Positions 18,886 through 24,089 of a DNA stretch of 24,089 nucleotides are shown in pieces. Under the pieces are notes generated by a model, which was not told where the DNA came from, ran no database searches, and was given only the letters and a program-made list of their open reading frames with translations. Made by a program: the position numbers and the translations under genes. Every line of letters starts with the position of its first letter. Position 1 is the stretch's first letter. This DNA is from Bremia lactucae (lineage: Eukaryota; Oomycota; Peronosporomycetes; Peronosporales; Peronosporaceae). The stretch is taken from the NCBI RefSeq assembly GCF_004359215.1, contig NC_090621.1, positions 392,277-416,365 on the forward strand, written 5' to 3'.

Positions 18886-20274
18886 CTAGACGTCCTTCAG
18901 TTGGCCATCTGACGAACAAAGGACATGTTTCGTCATGGGTTGATGCTGCCAATTTATACTTAGCTCGTACTTTTTGAGCCATGGTAATCCAAGGATGACA
19001 TCAAATTTGTCATCCAAATCTAGTACGATGAAATCATCATCGTACTGATTAACCTTTAACGTGTATTGGATACCAACTACACGTTTCTTTACTGTTACAG
19101 ATGCGCCTGTTGCTAGGCGCACTGTCATCCGCGTTAGAAGGATTTCGTGCTAAATCAATTTGAGTCTGCGATCTTCTAGCGATTGGCATCGAAAAAAAAA
19201 CTTTATGCCCCACAACCGACTAGGGAATTAAGTGGCAAATTATTTGACACTTTTATTTACAGGGTGATGAGGTAAGGTTTACCCCCTGGGGCAGTTAAAC
19301 ACATTGTTTTTTGTGTGAGGAGCAAATTCCGTCAAAAGGTATGCAAAAAAAATTGACGTTGCTCGATCAGTAGAACGCTCCGCACCTACTGACTCCGACC
19401 GTTTTTTTTACGATCCACCGCGCCGTTGCGATTCGGAAAAGCGTCGGATCCGCGTCCTTCGCTGTTCCTAGCTAAAAGTTGGTCTTTTCGCTCAGTGCTT
19501 TTAGGCACTGGCCGTGGGGCATCACAATCTAAGCGTAGTGGCATTTTTTTTTGACAGTGATTACATATCGTTACCGTTTGTAGCTTGAAGAGCGAGGTTT
19601 CCCGCTCTCTACATACAAAAGATCGATGAGCTCTGGACCCATGCTTCTTGTCGTCTCAGTGGACGATAAGCACCATAGTAGTCAAAAGCCTGTTTAAGTC
19701 TGAAGTCCCCCTTTTATTTAGATCTCTTGGTCGAACGAATCTAATTCTAGCCGAAACAGGTGGGATTTTTTATAATACTGTCTGGAAGACCTTTAATGAA
19801 CACAGTTACCTACGTTTGTTCATCTATTGGATGACTATCAAAACAACTGACCAGGTATCGTGTATGTTGGTCATAAGCGTATGGATCACGTTTGCCCTAC
19901 TTCAAATCCAGGAGCTCGGCTCGAGCCCTGAATTCGGCACGTGGTGGCTCAAATATTTGCCTCGGCCGGGTCTTAACAATCTCGTACGACCCAAAAACTA
20001 ACGGATCGTGAAGCTTGTGCCCCAAGGCCCAAGGTTTGGCACGCCCAGCTTAGTTTAACATGCCAGATTTCACTTTCGTCGAATCATCACTGAACCGGCG
20101 AGCTTGAACGGTATCGTCTGCTTCGACAAATATCTCAAAAGGAGTCTTCTTCGACTGCCCTAGACTTAAATATTTCGAACGTAAAGCTTTCAGATGACGC
20201 GGAAGCGTTAACCTATTCACAGCATACAGCTGTCTCAACAGTTTTAATTGCTGTGCACACTGTGCTCTCAACAC
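18886..20274 (-). pseudogene. gag-pol: Ty3/gypsy gag and protease of element C, broken
   Basis: Minus strand. Gag part: TPFEIFVEADDTVQARRFSD (about 20140-20080), then AGRAKPWALGHKLHDPLVFG, VTVFIKGLPDS and LKQAFDYYGAY in several frames down to about 19620, matching the capsid region of Retrotrans_gag proteins. A poorly readable stretch with A runs covers 19600-19150. The protease part is open at 19128-18886: MTVRLATGASVTVKKRVVGI ... FIVLDLDDKFDVILGLPWLK, the C-terminal half of a retropepsin-like domain with its ILGxPWL signature. The catalytic D-S/T-G region upstream is not readable. More than six stops or frameshifts. Its 3' side ends where element B's RT fragment begins. Confidence 0.7.
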
Positions 20275-20572
20275 GTCTGTGTGTTGAGAGCCTTGCTGGT
20301 GAAGCGAGGCTTCTTTCTCTTGAGCCCCATCAAGTCCATGTTAATTGAAGTCGGCTATGGCCGCATGCTGTTCATTCCTGCTCAGAGTGAACAGCGTAGC
20401 ACCAACGGCTGGCCCGCCTACGAACGAACTCATTTGTTTGATCGCTCTCCATTCGAGGTCACTCAAATGATGAAATCTATCACGCGTTGCGTGATAACCT
20501 TCTCGAGGGGCTCGGAAGCTCCCGCCTTCTTTTTACAACATGTCCATGTTGAATGGAACGTGCGTGGGCCAT

Positions 20573-20981
20573 TGTAAGTAGGGTGCCTTGAAACTTCACG
20601 TACACAAGAGTACAGAGGAATTTTTTATAAGAAGCTAAGGGTATTTAGTTACCAAAGGTAATTCAATGGATTTATAATTAGATACAAGTAAAACTGTATA
20701 AATATAATTAATTTCCTACGTAACGATCTTCTTTCTACTACTGAACTTATTAGATTAATATCTAATTTAGGATCGCTCCTCCTTGCGCTCCTCACAATCG
20801 TGTCTGGAAACGATTGGCGGGGTTGATTAAGACTTAAATCAACCAATCAATAGAGCTAATGTCTTATTGCATCGATAATATCAAATTTGGTATTCTTTCA
20901 TATTTATTTCCTCTTATAAGAAATAATACTTATTTTTCCTTTATAGGAAATAATACTTATGTAACGGTACACCCCGTTACA
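20573..20981 (+). repeat. LTR2-like repeat (409 bp), probably solo or orphan
   Basis: Bounded by TGTAAGTAGG and CCCCGTTACA. The last 50 bp closely resembles the ends at 16300 and 23479 (AGGAAATAATACTTATGTAAC, CACCCCGTTACA). Flanking five-base sequences (GCCAT and GTTAC) do not match, so no target-site duplication is seen. It lies upstream of the minus-strand gag of element C but in the orientation of the plus-strand elements, so it may not be that element's own LTR. Confidence 0.5.
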
Positions 20982-21975
20982 GTTACAGCGTGTATCCGCT
21001 TCTAAGCCCGCAACCTCCAGGAGGATCCTTTCGAACTCGCCGTTCATCAAAAATGGAAAATGGGTTTGACAATGTGGATGGTAACCATAGCAGTACGGCA
21101 AAATACACCATGGTTATAAGAAGTAAAGACGGAGAGCTAGGACATCACAATTCCCGCGAAGAATCTGATACAATTCTAGCGAAGTAAATCAACATTGCAG
21201 ATTTTAAAGAAAAGAAGGTTCGTCTTTTCAGCATCTCACCATTGTATTCTTGCCATAAATAGCAGCAAGTTTATCTGGGAACCGTAATGTCCAAGCTTTC
21301 ATTCCTTACTTGGTTTATTACTTTATCTGCTGTATCGGTAAACAGTTGCCAAATAACGAATGAATTAAAACCTACAACAAGTATGAGCGATGGGATATTC
21401 AAGTATTGGCTTTAGCCCCGTCGAATTACGATCATTTCAAGGTTTGATTCAGAAACAACTCGGCTCACGCCGAAATTCTCTAAGCAGCTTCATGTGTCTA
21501 GAATAAACGAATGCTGTGCCTCGGTGATGTTCCTGTTGTAAGCCAGACAACAACACTTTTCGTAACGTTATACCATTACATTTATAAATATAAAAAATTC
21601 TTACTAGCAAATCGGCTTCAGGGGGCCCCAATGTCTCCTAAAACATTATGCACTGAAATAGAAACATTAATATTCGTATAAGTTACCAGCAAACTTTAAC
21701 GTCAGCAACAACGTTCTTTTTATATACTTAGCTAAAGAGGCCCCTGAGCTAACTAATTGTCATGCTTAGAACCAGTTGTGATCTTGAACTAATCAAGTTC
21801 TTTCTGCGGATCGTGTCATCAAGCTAATGAGGACAATGCATCCCATAAAACCAATTTAAAGTCATCAAACTTAGCGTTCTTTCCCGTAATGTCAGTTTCC
21901 TTCAACCAATCTGACCTGTCTAAAGTAAACATTTGGAATATCTTCCCATTCCGGAATCCTTCCACTCGAGAAAGG
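20982..21975. other. Spacer between LTR-like repeat and CRN pseudogene
   Basis: Short frames only: 65 codons at 20990-21187 plus, 60 codons at 21449-21631 minus, neither recognisable. One very short frame at 21287-21415 is listed separately. No RNA gene or repeat was recognised. Confidence 0.4.
21287..21415 (+). CDS. Possible small secreted peptide (42 aa)
   Basis: MSKLSFLTWFITLSAVSVNS followed by C-Q-I-T-N-E. It has the shape of a signal peptide: Lys at position 3, a hydrophobic core at residues 5-18, then small/polar residues before Cys21. The mature part would be only about 20 residues with no cysteine pair and no RxLR motif, and it ends at TAG. It may be the start of a decayed secreted-protein gene next to the CRN pseudogene, or chance. 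Too short to assign a function. Confidence 0.25.
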   Translation: MSKLSFLTWFITLSAVSVNSCQITNELKPTTSMSDGIFKYWL

Positions 21976-23000
21976 ATGGTCTTGCTGTTCTGTGCGATTG
22001 TTGATGTCAAGGGCCCCGCTTTTTCAGTGCGAGTAGACGAAAATGATACAGTCGGCGAACTGAAGGTGCGATAAAGAAGGAGGTGCCAGTGACGATCAGA
22101 CGTGACGCCAATGATCTTCAACTCTTTCTAGAAAAGAACGACCATGGCTGCGGTCCGTGGCTGACGGACTCAGAAGTGCAGGGCGGTGTGTCGGACGTCA
22201 GTAGATTCAAAAAGTTGCCATATCCAAACGAGAAGTTACGGGCCGTTGGGCTGGCTAGTGCTCAATTGGTCGAAGTGAGTGATGAAGAAGCAGCTGTAGG
22301 GAAGGGTATTTGTCACATGCTGGTGCAGTTGCCAGACCGAGGCCTCACATGGCAGCTGCTTCATACCAATTGCCCTCCCCTTTGTGATTGATCCTGATAA
22401 TCCACTAGTATGCATTCCGACTGCCTACACTGTTGGCAGCGGTGTTGGTGCTGACGAAGGGAAGGATTTACTCTTGTATCGGCGCTCCCAGGTCATCAAA
22501 GAGTGGCAAACCATTGACACGTGCGTTTGTAAATCTTATGCGGAGCTTTAAACGTGGGCCCACCTGGAACGGGCAAATCCTGCGCAGCATTTGCATTTGC
22601 GTGCATCTTTGACCGAACGGACTGGGACGTTGTGTGTATTCATTGCCCAAAGGGTGTCGGTTACTTCCAATGTATTCTTTTTTCTGAAGCGGCCGAAAAG
22701 TGGATATGCAAAACTAAATCCAATGAGCTCGCCTCCGTTCTTCAAAGTTTGAAAAGAAAGACGGTGTTTTTTTTTGATGGCAAAAAACGCGACAGATTCG
22801 GCTCTTATCGTAAGAGCTTGCGTTATATGGCATCAAAAGAGAAGATCCGTCATCGCCTGGTCTTCGTCACTTCAATGGTTTCACTTGAAAAGGAAAACTA
22901 TCAATTTCTGTCGAAGGTCATTCCAACTAGTGCAGAAGTATCTCCTTTAAGGTCCACCGCAAGTCTTGTCAGCCAAACGTCGCGGCTAACGGTAAGATAA
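21976..23000 (+). pseudogene. Crinkler (CRN) effector with P-loop NTPase domain, broken and truncated
   Basis: CRNs are modular oomycete effectors that act inside host plant cells, usually in the nucleus. The N-terminus starts MVLLFCAIVDVKG, as in the ubiquitin-like CRN header, and after a break carries LFLEK (22122-22136), the form here of the LxLFLAK motif. A region ending CHMLVQLP follows, like the HVLV.xP end of the header. The next piece (22381-22548) and the P-loop part (22554-23000) give a Walker A GPPGTGKS (22557-22580) and a Walker-B-like FFFD (22770-22778). Breaks: TAA at 22072-22074 with a frame change, a frame change near 22380, and TAA at 22549-22551 with a frame change. The end at 23000 lies 28 bp before an LTR, so the C-terminal domain is missing. 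No product is expected. Confidence 0.8.
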
Positions 23001-23028
23001 GAGATGCTGTTTAGTCTCATGTCATGGA

Positions 23029-23479
23029 TGTAACGAGGCACTACGACTTGTACTGTTTCAGTACAAGTCCACTTCACACTGCTTCAGTTGTGAGTGGTGC
23101 CTTTCGTTAGGTGACGTACACTGTACGTGCAGAGGAAGACTTCCCTTAAGACAAGTTAACTTAAGAAGGTAAAATGAAAACTGTATTAATATAGTTAAGT
23201 GTCTCTTAATCTATCTTTGTAAATGCTGACTTAACTATAAACTAATACTAAACATGTAAATGAATTCTTATCTATCTTATCTTGTAACTCTCTTTGATTA
23301 CTTCTACAGCTGATTAGTCTGCGGAATAAATAGACATAATGGTCTATACCTATTTATGGATAAGAGTTCAGGATATTACTATATAAAGTAATATCCTCCA
23401 AATGTTATCTACCTTTTAGATAACATATTAATTAACAACCTTTAAGTGTTAATTTCATGTAAGGATGCACCCCGTTACA
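23029..23479 (+). repeat. LTR2, 5' LTR of a gag-bearing element (451 bp)
   Basis: It opens TGTAACGAGG and closes CACCCCGTTACA, followed by TCACCCC as at 16301. Inside is a chain of stem-loops: 23045-23054/23060-23069 (10 bp), 23114-23119/23123-23128 (6 bp), 23330-23335/23342-23347 (6 bp), 23371-23380/23387-23396 (10 bp), 23402-23410/23418-23426 (9 bp) and 23430-23437/23447-23454 (8 bp). The five bases before it are ATGGA; the other end of the element is outside the window. Confidence 0.8.
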
Positions 23480-23595
23480 TCACCCCTATCTTAAACGACA
23501 ATCACTCTAAATGTCATTAGATGGAGTGATCGCTAAATGACCACCGAATTTTTAAAATGTTTTTGATTGGTCAGATCCATCATTTTAAATTTCAT

Positions 23596-24077
23596 CGCAT
23601 GAAGGAACAATTCATGCGGGGTGATGATAGTGCTGAGCCTTCGGCTGCGGTTCGTGCAGCCGCGGGTGACGCATTGCTATCTCTTGCGGTAGACGTTCCG
23701 TCTACCGTAGTGTCTTCCACTCGCACAACACTTGGTGTTGCGAGTGCACGTGGTGATTCACCACGTGAATACGACCCCTCTTTGGAGGTTGACTACGAGT
23801 GCGAGTCGGACGAAGTGGCCGACTCGGGGAGGATGGAACAGTCGCCTGATACCCGTCAGGCGGCTGACTATGAGCCTTCGAATGAGAGGGCTCATTCTGA
23901 TAGACGTGTGAACAGTCTATTTGGATCCGACGATGAGGATGATCCCTCATCGCCCGTACGATCTTTCGTACGGTCTCCCATACGGTCACCTGCACGTGTC
24001 TCTGTGCAAGGTGACGACGGTGGCGTAAGCCATCGTAAGAAAAGTCCTCGTGGTACCCCTACTTCAGCGGGTACCAC
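23596..24077 (+). repeat. Tiled stem-loop array in coding sequence
   Basis: Perfect or nearly perfect stems in order: 23596-23603/23611-23618 (8 bp), 23642-23648/23656-23662 (7), 23687-23694/23700-23707 (8), 23718-23731/23735-23746 (12, one bulge), 23747-23756/23758-23767 (10), 23802-23809/23819-23826 (8), 23843-23849/23856-23862 (7), 23870-23876/23889-23895 (7), 23900-23905/23915-23920 (6), 23931-23938/23945-23952 (8), 23954-23961/23966-23973 (8), 23985-23995/24004-24015 (11, one bulge), 24017-24024/24029-24036 (8, one G-U) and 24050-24058/24069-24077 (9). Confidence 0.85.
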
Positions 24078-24089
24078 TCAGGGGAGTGA
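23599..24089 (+). CDS. gag: Gag-like first ORF of LTR2 element, 3' part outside window
   Basis: Open for 163 codons from ATG and leaves the right edge without a stop. It starts MKEQFMRGDDSAEPSAAVRA and is rich in Ser, Asp, Glu and Arg with almost no hydrophobic clusters after residue 40, so this part is probably disordered; a SPVRSFVRSPIRSPAR-type Ser-Pro-Arg stretch lies near residues 120-136. Position (120 bp after a 5' LTR) and resemblance to the first ORFs at 5410 and 16442 support gag. It includes DPSLEVDY, also found in the antisense gag-like frames. The whole coding stretch is tiled with perfect stem-loops, the first around the start codon. Nothing is broken in the visible part, so the element may be recent. 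Confidence 0.65.
   Translation, partial: MKEQFMRGDDSAEPSAAVRAAAGDALLSLAVDVPSTVVSSTRTTLGVASARGDSPREYDPSLEVDYECESDEVADSGRMEQSPDTRQAADYEPSNERAHSDRRVNSLFGSDDEDDPSSPVRSFVRSPIRSPARVSVQGDDGGVSHRKKSPRGTPTSAGTTQGS

Noticed and set aside
20573..20981. Complete solo LTR with target-site duplication
   Set aside because: The ends look right, but flanking five-base sequences do not match, so an authentic solo insertion is not shown; kept only as an LTR2-like repeat.

Overview
The window looks like repeat-dense nuclear DNA of an oomycete plant pathogen (Phytophthora or a downy mildew; the genus cannot be fixed from sequence alone). Three things point there: degenerate Ty3/gypsy elements of the type common in these genomes, a Crinkler (CRN) effector pseudogene with an LFLEK motif and a P-loop domain, and a small gene with four C-x4-C-x9-C-x2-H-G-G repeats of the kind oomycete annotations label 'WRKY19-like'. 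Only the zinc-repeat gene and the two retrotransposon gag frames cut by the window edges look undamaged.

Layout. 1-1652: minus-strand Ty3/gypsy element, with an open gag (CCHC knuckle) running off the left edge and its 553-bp 5' LTR (family LTR1). 1653-4951: host-like sequence with the zinc-repeat gene at about 3066-3851. 4952-9237: plus-strand decayed element A (LTR1 copy, gag-like frame, protease/RT/RNase H remnants). 9239-15668: a large imperfect inverted repeat, arms 9239-11476 and 13187-15668, with a single N at 13186 exactly at the inner edge of the right arm. It contains three copies of a unit in which the pol C-terminus (linker and chromodomain) converges on and overlaps an antisense gag-like frame. 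15634-18780: a second LTR1 copy, an LTR2 tail and decayed element B (gag-like, RT start). 18886-20274: decayed minus-strand gag-protease of element C. 20573-20981: an LTR2-like sequence. 21976-23000: the CRN pseudogene, cut short just before a new element. 23029-24089: a clean LTR2 (451 bp) followed by an open gag-like frame that leaves the right edge.

How the parts relate. The retroelement genes are the usual gag, protease, RT, RNase H and integrase/chromodomain set, but apart from the two edge elements everything is broken, including catalytic residues. Two patterns go beyond ordinary decay. First, the LTRs and coding frames of these elements are tiled with perfect short stem-loops (7-11 bp stems every 25-40 bases), some with compensatory changes between copies; I did not see this tiling in the zinc-repeat gene. 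Second, an antisense gag-like frame lies between pol and the 3' LTR and overlaps pol in all three copies seen.
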